DNA of 64,000 nt from assembly GCF_003160695.1 (NCBI RefSeq), contig NZ_QGDD01000002.1:62001-126000 (forward strand). Direction: 5' to 3'. Shown here in pieces: positions 36,502 to 43,891 of this stretch. The position numbers and the translations under genes were made by a program. The DNA is from Nocardioides silvaticus (GTDB lineage Bacteria; Actinomycetota; Actinomycetes; Propionibacteriales; Nocardioidaceae). Under the pieces are notes generated by a model. That model had not been told where the DNA came from, searched no databases, and saw only the letters and a program-made list of their open reading frames with translations. Each line of letters starts with the position of its first letter. Within the stretch, counting starts at the first letter, position 1.

Positions 36502-36657
36502 GGTGTCGTCGGAGCAGTCCGGGGGCAGCGGAGCCGGGGACCCAACCATCCTGGGGTGAATCCTGTGCGAGGCGCGGCCGCACGAGCGGCAGCGAGGAGC
36601 ACGGGTAGGGCAAGTCGTGCCCGAACCCGTCAGCTCACCCGGTAGGCGTACGACACC
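36502..36657 (+). promoter_or_regulatory. ydaO-type cyclic di-AMP riboswitch
   Basis: The 5' leader of the NlpC/P60 gene carries the conserved ydaO/yuaA elements in order: GGAGCCGGGGACCCAA (36530-36545), GGGGTGAATCC (36553-36563), an AGGGCAAG segment and CGAACCCGTCAGCTCACCC (36622-36640) with GGTAGGCG. P1 can form from GGTGTCGT (36502-36509) and ACGACACC (36650-36657), eight pairs. In this class c-di-AMP binding normally turns expression off. The target, a cell wall hydrolase, is the classic actinobacterial one. The NlpC start codon is 20 bases after P1; regulation may be by termination or by translation initiation. Confidence 0.92.
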
Positions 36658-36676
36658 TAGAGGGGACCGCCAGCAC

Positions 36677-37669
36677 GTGCTGAACGGCCGCAAGCGATTC
36701 GCCACCGTCCTGAGCGCTCTCGCGCTCGTCGGATCCGTCGTCCTCACGGTCAACGGCTCGGCGCCGGCCCAGGCCGACCCCGACATCGACGACGTCCGCG
36801 CCCGCGTCGATCGGCTCTTCGAGGAGGCCGAGCAGGCCCAGGAGCGCTACCACGACGCCAAGCTCGAGCTCGACGAGCTCAACGAGGAGCTGGACTCGCT
36901 GCAGTCCGACGAGGTGCGGCAGGGCGACCGGGTCGCCCAGGTCCGGTCCGACGTCCGCGACTCCGTGATCCGCCAGTTCCAGGGCCAGACCATGGGCCCT
37001 GCGGCCGAGCTGCTCAACGCCGACGAGGACGCCTTCCTCAACGAGCTCTCGACGTTCAACACTGTCAGCGACCTGCAGGACTCGCTCCTCGCGGACTACA
37101 ACGACGAGCTCAAGGCCTACGCGATCCGTCGCAAGGAGACCTCGGACCGTCGTGACCAGGTCGCCGAGATCGAGGCCGAGCTGAAGGAGGAGAAGGAGAC
37201 GGTCGACGCCAAGCTGGCGGAGGCCGAGGACCTCCTCGACGAGCTCGAGGCCGAGGAGCGTGAAGCGGTGCTGTCGCGCGGCTCCGACGTACGGGCCGAG
37301 GACGTCAGCATCTCCGCCTCCGGCCGTGCCGCCGCCGCCGTGCAGTACGCGATGGCGCAGGTCGGCGACGCCTACGTCTACGGCGCTGCCGGGCCGGACG
37401 CGTTCGACTGCTCGGGACTGACGATGATGGCGTGGGCGCAGGCCGGCGTCTCGCTGCCGCACTCCTCGAGCGCGCAGTACAGCACGGGCCCGCACATCCC
37501 CGAGAGCGCCCTCCAGCCCGGCGACCTCGTCTTCTACTACAGCCCGATCAGCCACGTCGGCATGTACATCGGCAACGGCATGATCGTGCACGCGGCGAAC
37601 CCCGGTGCCGGGGTCCTCGTGAGCCCGCTGCACTACATGCCGTACGTCGGTGCGGTCCGCCCTGGCTGA
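36677..37669 (+). CDS. Secreted NlpC/P60 peptidoglycan endopeptidase (RipA-like)
   Basis: 330 residues: signal peptide (LSALALVGSVVLTVNGSAPA, AQA cleavage), a long coiled coil (about residues 35-205, rich in Glu/Asp heptads), then the NlpC/P60 domain (about 215-330). The catalytic triad is C245 in FDCSGLT, H293 in SHVGMYIG and H305 in IVHAANPG. It cuts D-Glu-mDAP stem peptide bonds during growth and division; the coiled coil probably keeps it inactive until activated. Controlled by a c-di-AMP riboswitch. GTG start with GAGGGGA upstream. Overlaps the next gene by 20 bases. Confidence 0.94.
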   Translation: MLNGRKRFATVLSALALVGSVVLTVNGSAPAQADPDIDDVRARVDRLFEEAEQAQERYHDAKLELDELNEELDSLQSDEVRQGDRVAQVRSDVRDSVIRQFQGQTMGPAAELLNADEDAFLNELSTFNTVSDLQDSLLADYNDELKAYAIRRKETSDRRDQVAEIEAELKEEKETVDAKLAEAEDLLDELEAEEREAVLSRGSDVRAEDVSISASGRAAAAVQYAMAQVGDAYVYGAAGPDAFDCSGLTMMAWAQAGVSLPHSSSAQYSTGPHIPESALQPGDLVFYYSPISHVGMYIGNGMIVHAANPGAGVLVSPLHYMPYVGAVRPG

Positions 37670-38879
37670 CCGCTGGCGGCTCCTCGTCGCGGGAGCCCTG
37701 GTCGCGGGCAGCCTGCTCAGCGGCGGCTGTCAGGACGACGAGCCGTACGTCGCTCCGGCGCCGACGGCGTCCTCCGACGCGGTCGAGCCCGCCGCCGCCT
37801 CGTCGACCCTCGACCGGCTCGAGGCTGCGCTCCGGCGCGGTGACGTCGACGCAGCGGCTGACCTGGGCGCCGACGACGCCGCGAGCGCCCACCTGCGCAC
37901 GGTCGCGCGCAACGCGACCATCCTCGACCTGGCGGACCTGTCGTTCAGCTACGTGACGGAGAACGGGCGGGTCGAGCCGGACGGCACCTGGACGGCCACG
38001 GTGACCGCGACCTGGCGGATCGGCGGCTTCGAGCGGACTCCGGCGCGGGCGGACGTCGAGCTCGCGTTCGCCGACGACGGCGCTCGCATCGCTGCGATCG
38101 GTGGCGGCCCGAACCGCAGCCCCGTCTGGCTGGGCGGTGAGACGACCGTCCGGCGTACCGACGACGTGGCGGTGCTCGTGGCCGGCGGCGCCCTGCCGGT
38201 CCGACCGCTCCTCGCCGAAGCCGAGGAGGCGCTCGTCGTGGCACGGCGAGTGCTGGGCGCTCGCGCGGACCGGTTGGTGGTCGAGGTCCCGGCGTCGGCC
38301 GCCGCGCTCCATGCCGCCCTCGGGCTGCCGCCAGGGACCTACGACGCCGTGGCCGGCGTCACGACGACGGCGGACGGCGCCAACGTCCCTGGCACGCCTG
38401 TCCACGTGTTCCTCAACCCGGAGGTGTTCGGCCCGCTCGACCGAGTCGCAGCGCAGGTCGTGGTGAGCCACGAGGCCGTCCACGCGGTGACCGACGCGCC
38501 GGAGTCCGGTGCCGAGGCGTGGCTGGTCGAGGGCTTCGCCGACTACGTCGCGCTCCGCGACGTGGACCTGCCGTTCGCTCGGACGGCGGGCCAGATCATC
38601 GCCCAGGTCCGGGACTCTGGCGTGCCGGACGCCCTTCCGAGCCGGGTCGACCTCGACAGCCAGGCGGCCCACCTCGGCGCCGCCTACGAGTCGGCGTGGC
38701 TGGTGTGCGTGACATTGGCGGAGCACGGAGGGGAGGAGGCCCTGGTGGCGTTCTACGACGCGGTGCTCGACGGCGCCGATCTCGAGCAGGCGCTGCGGGA
38801 GCACGTCGACTGGTCGTTGACTGACCTCACCCGCGCCTGGCAGGACAAGCTGCGGACCCTCGCCGATGCCCGTGCGTGA
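37650..38879 (+). CDS. Lipoprotein with predicted gluzincin metallopeptidase domain
   Basis: 409 residues. A hydrophobic leader ends in SLLSGGC, a plausible lipobox (cysteine near residue 27). The C-terminal half has H274-E275-A-V-H278 in SHEAVHAVTD followed 16 residues later by E294 in VEGFADYVALRD, the HExxH...E pattern of gluzincins (peptidase MA clan). The middle region resembles an NTF2-like or nuclear-transport-like beta domain. Substrate unknown; placement between a cell wall hydrolase and an M48 protease with overlaps on both sides (20 and 14 bases) suggests envelope quality control. Confidence 0.8.
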   Translation: MRSALADRWRLLVAGALVAGSLLSGGCQDDEPYVAPAPTASSDAVEPAAASSTLDRLEAALRRGDVDAAADLGADDAASAHLRTVARNATILDLADLSFSYVTENGRVEPDGTWTATVTATWRIGGFERTPARADVELAFADDGARIAAIGGGPNRSPVWLGGETTVRRTDDVAVLVAGGALPVRPLLAEAEEALVVARRVLGARADRLVVEVPASAAALHAALGLPPGTYDAVAGVTTTADGANVPGTPVHVFLNPEVFGPLDRVAAQVVVSHEAVHAVTDAPESGAEAWLVEGFADYVALRDVDLPFARTAGQIIAQVRDSGVPDALPSRVDLDSQAAHLGAAYESAWLVCVTLAEHGGEEALVAFYDAVLDGADLEQALREHVDWSLTDLTRAWQDKLRTLADARA

Positions 38880-40098
38880 GCACCGGTTCGCCCTCGGCGC
38901 GACCCTGGTGGGCGTCGTGGCGTTCGTCGCGCTCGCCCTCTGGCTGGTGCCGTGGCAGCCGGTGCCGGGCGGGATGCCCGACGCGGTCGCTGCCGACACG
39001 GTGTTCACGCCCGAACAGGTCGAGCGGGCCGAGAACCACGCTCGTTGGGCACGGACCTGGAGCTGGAGCTCGCTGTCCGTCTCGCTGGTCGTGGCGTGCT
39101 GGCTCGGCTTCGGGAGGACCGGCCGGAGGTTGGCCGAGCGGATGCCGGGGCGCTGGTGGGTCCAGGTGCTGCTCGTCGTTGCGGCGCTGACGGTCGTCGG
39201 CCGGTTGGTGACGCTCCCGTTCGCCGTGGCCTACCGCCAGCTGCAGCTCGACGCCGGCCTCAGCACGTCGTCGTGGCCGGCGTGGACGCTGGACCTGGTC
39301 AAGGGCCAGCTGGTCGAGATCGTCGCCACCTCGATCGCCCTGGTCGCTCTCGTCGGCATCGCCCGTCGGTGGCGGCGGGCCTGGCCGGCCGTTGCCGGGG
39401 GAGTGCTGGCGGCGTTCGTCGTGGTGGCCTCGTTCGGCTACCCGCTGCTCGTCGAGCCGCTCTTCAATTCGTTCACACCGCTGGAGGACGGCCCGTTGCG
39501 GACCCAGATCCTCGAGCTGGCCGACGAGGAGGGCGTCGAGGTCGACGACGTGCTGGTGGCCGACCAGTCACGTCGTACGACGACGCTCAACGCCTATGTC
39601 TCCGGCTTCGGCGGCACCCGCCGGGTGGTCGTCTACGACAACCTCGTCGAGGACCTGCCCGAGGACCAGGCGCTCTCGGTGGTGGCCCACGAGCTGGCGC
39701 ACGCAAGGCACGACGACGTGCTCATTGGCACGTCCCTCGGCGCGGCCGGCGCGCTGGTCGGGGTGGGCCTGCTCGGCCTGCTGGCCGGCGCCGCTCAGCG
39801 GCGCGGACGGCCTGGTGTGGGCGAGGTCGGGGCGGTGCCGATGATCCTCGCCCTCGCGGCGCTCGCCATGGTGCTCGCCAGCCCGGTCCAGAATGGCATC
39901 AGCCGGCAGATCGAGACGCGAGCCGATGTCGATGCTCTGGCGGCGACGAATGCCCCCCAGCCCTTCGTCGCCCTCCAGCGCCGACTCGCTCTCAGGTCGC
40001 TGGCCGACCCGAGCCCGCCTTCGTGGTCGCAATGGTGGTTCGGCTCCCACCCGACCGTGCTCCAGCGGATCGCGATCGCTCGGGAACAGGACGAATAG
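38866..40098 (+). CDS. M48 family (Ste24-like) integral membrane metalloprotease
   Basis: 410 residues with about six membrane helices and the zinc motif H275-E276-L-A-H279 in VVAHELAHARHDD; the third ligand is E350 in SRQIETRADVDALA. The layout (N-terminal periplasmic loop, YPLLVEPLFNSFTPL before the catalytic domain) is that of CAAX prenyl protease/Ste24 homologues, which in bacteria cut membrane or misfolded proteins. It starts inside the end of the upstream lipoprotein gene and probably shares the riboswitch-controlled transcript. Convergent with the Flp pilin at 40112. Confidence 0.93.
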   Translation: MPVREHRFALGATLVGVVAFVALALWLVPWQPVPGGMPDAVAADTVFTPEQVERAENHARWARTWSWSSLSVSLVVACWLGFGRTGRRLAERMPGRWWVQVLLVVAALTVVGRLVTLPFAVAYRQLQLDAGLSTSSWPAWTLDLVKGQLVEIVATSIALVALVGIARRWRRAWPAVAGGVLAAFVVVASFGYPLLVEPLFNSFTPLEDGPLRTQILELADEEGVEVDDVLVADQSRRTTTLNAYVSGFGGTRRVVVYDNLVEDLPEDQALSVVAHELAHARHDDVLIGTSLGAAGALVGVGLLGLLAGAAQRRGRPGVGEVGAVPMILALAALAMVLASPVQNGISRQIETRADVDALAATNAPQPFVALQRRLALRSLADPSPPSWSQWWFGSHPTVLQRIAIAREQDE

Positions 40099-40111
40099 AC
40101 ACGTTGCGGAA

Positions 40112-40291
40112 CTACAGCACGCCTGCGCCCTGGAGATCAGTGACCAAACGGTCGAACAGATCGTTCACCGCTCCTCCGAAAAGGCCGACGCCGACCGTGA
40201 TCGCGATCGCGATGAAGATGACCAACAGGCCGTACTCAGTCGCGGAAGCACCCCGCTGGTCGGCTGCCGTTTCGAGGCTCCGATCGCCCAT
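40112..40291 (-). CDS. Flp-type pilin, second copy
   Basis: A 59-residue type IVb pilin. The prepilin site is DQRG then ASATEYGLLV, with Glu+5 and Tyr+6 after the cleaved glycine, followed by the hydrophobic helix VIFIAIAITVGVGLF and a short tail. Leader about 17 residues. ATG at 40291 with GGAAGGA upstream; the longer reading into the terminator is rejected. It is separated from the first pilin by a terminator-like hairpin, so read-through or a separate promoter sets its lower or different expression. Confidence 0.88.
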   Translation of the reverse strand: MGDRSLETAADQRGASATEYGLLVIFIAIAITVGVGLFGGAVNDLFDRLVTDLQGAGVL

Positions 40292-40339
40292 GGTGATTCC
40301 TTCCCGCGTGATGTCGATGGCTGTGCTTAGCGAAAACGG

Positions 40340-40376
40340 CGATGGCCGCGTGCCCGTGACGGACACGCGGCCATCG
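40340..40376 (-). terminator. Hairpin terminator between the two pilin genes
   Basis: 13-bp perfect stem CGATGGCCGCGTG / CACGCGGCCATCG with an 11-nt loop. On the minus strand it is followed by GTTTTC, so it fits a factor-independent terminator after the first pilin. High-level major pilin message would stop here. Confidence 0.7.
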
Positions 40377-40397
40377 GTGTGGCTCACAAGCCTGTCG

Positions 40398-40580
40398 TCA
40401 CCAGCCGGCGATGGTGTTCGAGAGGTCGGTGAAGAAGTTGTTCAGCGCGCCACCGAAGAGGCCGACGCCGACGGTGATGATGATCGCGATGAGCGCGACC
40501 AGGAGGCCGTACTCCACGGCGGAGGCGCCGCGCTCGTCGTCGCGACGGGTGTTCAGCAGCAGCTGCAGGTACTGGATCAT
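40398..40580 (-). CDS. flp: Flp-type pilin, first copy (probable major pilin)
   Basis: 60 residues with leader MIQYLQLLLNTRRDDERG and the processed sequence ASAVEYGLLVALIAIIITVG, the standard Flp/TadA-system type IVb pilin. Glu+5 and Tyr+6 are present. The tail LNNFFTDLSNTIAGW is short. It closes the Tad locus after the two-component genes and is the first pilin read from the minus strand. A 124-base upstream gap holds a 16-base sequence also found upstream of cpaB. Confidence 0.92.
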   Translation of the reverse strand: MIQYLQLLLNTRRDDERGASAVEYGLLVALIAIIITVGVGLFGGALNNFFTDLSNTIAGW

Positions 40581-40695
40581 GATTGGTGCTCCCTCAGTGT
40601 GAATGTGATGTCCCCGGGGGGTTCAACCCCGATGAGACAACTCTGCCGCGCGGAGGCACCTCGGCGAATCGGGAGTTCGTCTCGACCGCCGTAGT

Positions 40696-40711
40696 CCGAT
40701 GTGACTAGGAC
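40696..40711. promoter_or_regulatory. 16-base element shared with the cpaB upstream region (pilin side)
   Basis: CCGATGTGACTAGGAC on the plus strand, upstream of flp on the minus strand and overlapping the stop codon of the response regulator gene. The identical 16 bases occur at 49455-49470 in the opposite orientation. Candidate binding site for the locus regulator. Confidence 0.5.
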
Positions 40712-41373
40712 GCCGCGCCCGCCGACCGCGCGGAGGGCTGGACGGTCGAGAGCAGTCCGATCCGCATCGCGGTGACCAGTGCCTGGGCCCGGTTCGCGGC
40801 GCCCAGCTTCTGGTAGATCCGCGCGATGTGGGACTTGGTGGTGGACTCCGAGAGGTAGAGCTTGCCGCCGATCGCGGCTGCGTTGAGCCCTTCGGCCAGC
40901 AGCAGGAGCACGTCGTGCTCGCGGTCGGTCAGCGACGTCTGCTCACCGGACCGCCGTCGCATCATGGCTCCGACCAGGCCGGCACACACGAACGCCTTCG
41001 GAGAGACCGCCGCGTGACGGGCCGCCTTGATCACCTCGGTGGCCGGGGCGTCCTTGCCCACGAACCCCGACGCTCCCGCCTGCATCGCGGCGAAGATCTG
41101 GTCGTCGCCCGAGTGCATGGTGAGGACCACCAGACCGGTGGTGTCGTTCTTCTTGCGGATCGTCCGCACGATGTCGAGCCCGGTGCCGTCCTGGAGCTGG
41201 AGGTCCGCGACGACGACCTGGGGCTGCAGCCGGTCGAAGGCGGTGATGGCCTCGGCGACGCTGCCCGCGGTGCCGACGACGTCCATGTCGGGCTCGAGGT
41301 CCAGCACGGCACCCAGGCCGCTCCGGATCAGCTCGTGGTCGTCCACCAACAGGATGGAGATGTTGTCGCTCAT
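40705..41373 (-). CDS. NarL/LuxR-type response regulator of the Tad locus
   Basis: 222 residues. Receiver domain with acidic pair D11/D12, phospho-aspartate D57 in VVVADLQLQDG, and K107 in GFVGKDAP; C-terminal LuxR helix-turn-helix (about 145-205) with LTDREHDVLLLLAEGLNAAAIGG and TKSHIARIYQKLGAANRAQA. It overlaps the sensor kinase gene by ATGA, so they form one two-component pair. Being downstream of tadC on the same message and just upstream of flp, it probably controls pilus genes. Confidence 0.92.
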   Translation of the reverse strand: MSDNISILLVDDHELIRSGLGAVLDLEPDMDVVGTAGSVAEAITAFDRLQPQVVVADLQLQDGTGLDIVRTIRKKNDTTGLVVLTMHSGDDQIFAAMQAGASGFVGKDAPATEVIKAARHAAVSPKAFVCAGLVGAMMRRRSGEQTSLTDREHDVLLLLAEGLNAAAIGGKLYLSESTTKSHIARIYQKLGAANRAQALVTAMRIGLLSTVQPSARSAGAAS

Positions 41374-42953
41374 GGTCGAGCCTCCTTGCTCAAGGTGCGT
41401 TCGGGCGTGGTGGACTGGCCCCCCGGGGCACGTAGGACGACCGAGACCGTCAGGCCCCGGCTGGCGTTGTCGCGAACAGTGAGCTGGGCGCCTATCAGCT
41501 TGGCGCGCTCGCGCATGATCTTGAGGCCGTGGGAGTCGGCACGGCCGCCTTGGAGCCCGACGCCGTCGTCAGCGATGGTGATTCTTGCATCCGGCGCGTA
41601 GACCTGGCAGCGCACGTCGATGGCAGTAGCACGGGCATGCTTCACCGCGTTGTTCATCGCCTCCTGGGCGATGCGGAAGAGTTCCGCTTCGACCTCGGGG
41701 CGGAGTCGGGCCGGCTGCTCGTCCAGCCGCACCCGGATCGGGATGCCTGACGCCTCGGACAGGTGCCGGGCCACGGCGCTGATCGCCGCACCGAGGCTCT
41801 CGTTCTCGCCGATGCTGGTGCGCAAGTTCATCACCGACCGCCGGACCTCGGCGACCACCTTCGTGACCCGCTCCCGTAGCATCGCGAACTGCTTCTCCTG
41901 CGCTTCGTCTGCCGGACGGGCAGCGAGGGCGTCCACCAGGTAACCCAAGGACGCGATGTCCTGGGCGACGCCGTCGTGCATCTCGCGGGCCAGGCGCTGC
42001 CGTTCGTCGGCGGTGGCGACGTCTCGGAAGTGGGAGAAGAGCAGCGCGGTGTCGAACTTCACCACGCTGGGGGAGAGCGCCATCGCGAGCTCGTCGAACG
42101 GCATGTCGTCGGTACTACCCGGAGTGCCGTGGTTGATCCTGTGACCGGTGCCGAGCCCGGCGATGATCGCCGTGTCGCCGGCAGCGAACGCGAACCCCTC
42201 GCCGGCCGTCACCGGCTCGCCGCGGGCCCAGGCGTCGGTCGCGAGCTTCTCACAGGCATCGACATCGGCCGGCTCGAGCTCGGTGCTGGTCGCGATCGGC
42301 GCCAGCGCGTCGCCGCGCGGGACGTAGAGCGCGAGGGCCCGGCTGGGGACTCGGTCGCCGACCACCGCCAGCATCTCGCCACCGAGCGCAGCTACGTCGA
42401 GCCCCGAGCTGAGGTCGCCGGACAGCTCGATCAGCTGCTTGATGAGGTGCTGGGCGTCCCGGTACGGGCCGAGCGGGTCGCGCGAGGTGCGGTCCGAGGC
42501 GAAGGTGACGCTGGCGACCAGGCTGAGTCCGACCCCCGCCATCGACCAGGTGAAGATCGAGACTCCTTGCTGCTCGGTCAGCTCCTGCCACCACATCAGG
42601 CCGAAGCAGATCGTGGTCACCAGCTGAAAAGTCACTGTGCGCGCCATCGTGCGCAGCCCGACCACGGCCGTCGCGTAGAGCGGCGGCACGACGAGAGCGG
42701 CCAGCACAGCGGGGGTCGCCTCCATGCCGAGCGCGCAGATGATTCCCACGGCTACCGCTTCGACGGTAGGAGTGAGCGTCAGCTCCAGGTCACGGCGGGT
42801 GATGGTCACGACCTGGTAGAGCCACAGTGCGCCGAGCGCGAGCAGCGCGAAGAGCGCCTGCGAGTCCTGATACCACAGTGCCGGAGCTCCGATCGCCAGC
42901 AGCGCGAAGAGGCGCGCCGCGGCGACGACGGCGAAGGTGTTGCTGCTGGGCAT
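41370..42953 (-). CDS. Membrane sensor histidine kinase (HisKA_3 type) of the Tad locus
   Basis: 527 residues: about six hydrophobic helices (residues about 8-155), a soluble GAF-like linker (about 165-300), the dimerisation/phosphoacceptor motif LAREMHDGVAQDIASLGY with H326, and an HATPase domain with EAMNNAVKHARA and the degenerate G-box DDGVGL. This is the NarL-partner kinase class. No extracellular sensor domain of size is visible, so the signal is probably sensed in the membrane or by the GAF-like region. Starts 13 bases after tadC, hence likely co-transcribed with the pilus machinery. Confidence 0.9.
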   Translation of the reverse strand: MPSSNTFAVVAAARLFALLAIGAPALWYQDSQALFALLALGALWLYQVVTITRRDLELTLTPTVEAVAVGIICALGMEATPAVLAALVVPPLYATAVVGLRTMARTVTFQLVTTICFGLMWWQELTEQQGVSIFTWSMAGVGLSLVASVTFASDRTSRDPLGPYRDAQHLIKQLIELSGDLSSGLDVAALGGEMLAVVGDRVPSRALALYVPRGDALAPIATSTELEPADVDACEKLATDAWARGEPVTAGEGFAFAAGDTAIIAGLGTGHRINHGTPGSTDDMPFDELAMALSPSVVKFDTALLFSHFRDVATADERQRLAREMHDGVAQDIASLGYLVDALAARPADEAQEKQFAMLRERVTKVVAEVRRSVMNLRTSIGENESLGAAISAVARHLSEASGIPIRVRLDEQPARLRPEVEAELFRIAQEAMNNAVKHARATAIDVRCQVYAPDARITIADDGVGLQGGRADSHGLKIMRERAKLIGAQLTVRDNASRGLTVSVVLRAPGGQSTTPERTLSKEARP

Positions 42954-42966
42954 GCGAAACAGTCTG

Positions 42967-43890
42967 TCAGGCGAAGTTCTTCATGATCCCGAGGACAGCT
43001 GGGCCCATGATCACGACGAGCAGGCACGGCAGGATGCAGACAACCAGCGGAACCATGATCTTGACAGGGACCTGCTGGGCCTTGGTCTCGGCGTACTGGC
43101 GCCTTTTGACGCGCATCTCGGAGGACTGGACACGCAGCACCTGACCGACGGAGATACCGAAGGCGTCGGCTTGCACCATCGCGCCGACGAACGTCTTGAG
43201 ATCATCGACGTTGGTCCGCGCCGAGAGCGCCTTCAGCGACTCCGAGCGGCCCTTGCCAAGCTGCATCTCGCGCAGCACGCGAGCCAACTCCTCGGCCAAC
43301 GGCCCTTCGGTGTTGCGGGAAACGTGCTGCAAGGCGGCATCGAAGCCGAGGCCAGCCTCTACGCTGATCGTCAACAGGTCCACCGCATCGGCCAGCGTCT
43401 TGCGGAGCTGCTCCGAACGGTCGTAGGCCCGTTGGTAGAGGTACAGATCGGGCGCGAAGAACCCGACCGCTAGCGCTCCCAGCGTCACGAGCACCGTTGT
43501 GGTGAGCGAGAAGCCGAGGAAGCGGCAGTAGCAGACCGCGAGGACCGGAAGGATGATCGCGGCGAGCACTTTCAGCGAGATGACGCGATCTACGGACCAG
43601 TCACGCGGGTTGCCCGCGAGGTCCAGCTTGTGCCGGATCCGCTCGGTCTTGTCGGCGCCGGTGAGCCGTCGGCCGATGGTGAGCGCTCGCGCCTGGAGCG
43701 GCGCGAGGACCCGGTCCGCGAACGAAGGGTCGGCCTCTGCGCTGAGAGCCATGGCGTCGTTCGCGGACGTCATCTGTTCCAACGCGTCGAGCGAACGAGC
43801 CAGCCCGGTGGGCCGGTCGGCTCCAGAGACGGCGGTCCCGACGACGGCGAGCGCTCCGACGATCAACAGAAATCCGAGGAAGAGCGTCAT
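42967..43890 (-). CDS. tadC: Tad pilus inner membrane platform protein TadC
   Basis: 307 residues with a T2SSF (GspF-like) domain: LRKTLADAVDLLTISVEAGL, LAEELARVLREMQLGKGRSE and ADAFGISVGQVLRVQSSEM. Membrane helices near residues 1-20, 108-145 and 278-302. It forms with TadB the platform that the TadA ATPase works on. The gene lies one base after the tadB stop. Confidence 0.93.
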   Translation of the reverse strand: MTLFLGFLLIVGALAVVGTAVSGADRPTGLARSLDALEQMTSANDAMALSAEADPSFADRVLAPLQARALTIGRRLTGADKTERIRHKLDLAGNPRDWSVDRVISLKVLAAIILPVLAVCYCRFLGFSLTTTVLVTLGALAVGFFAPDLYLYQRAYDRSEQLRKTLADAVDLLTISVEAGLGFDAALQHVSRNTEGPLAEELARVLREMQLGKGRSESLKALSARTNVDDLKTFVGAMVQADAFGISVGQVLRVQSSEMRVKRRQYAETKAQQVPVKIMVPLVVCILPCLLVVIMGPAVLGIMKNFA

Positions 43891-43891
43891 C

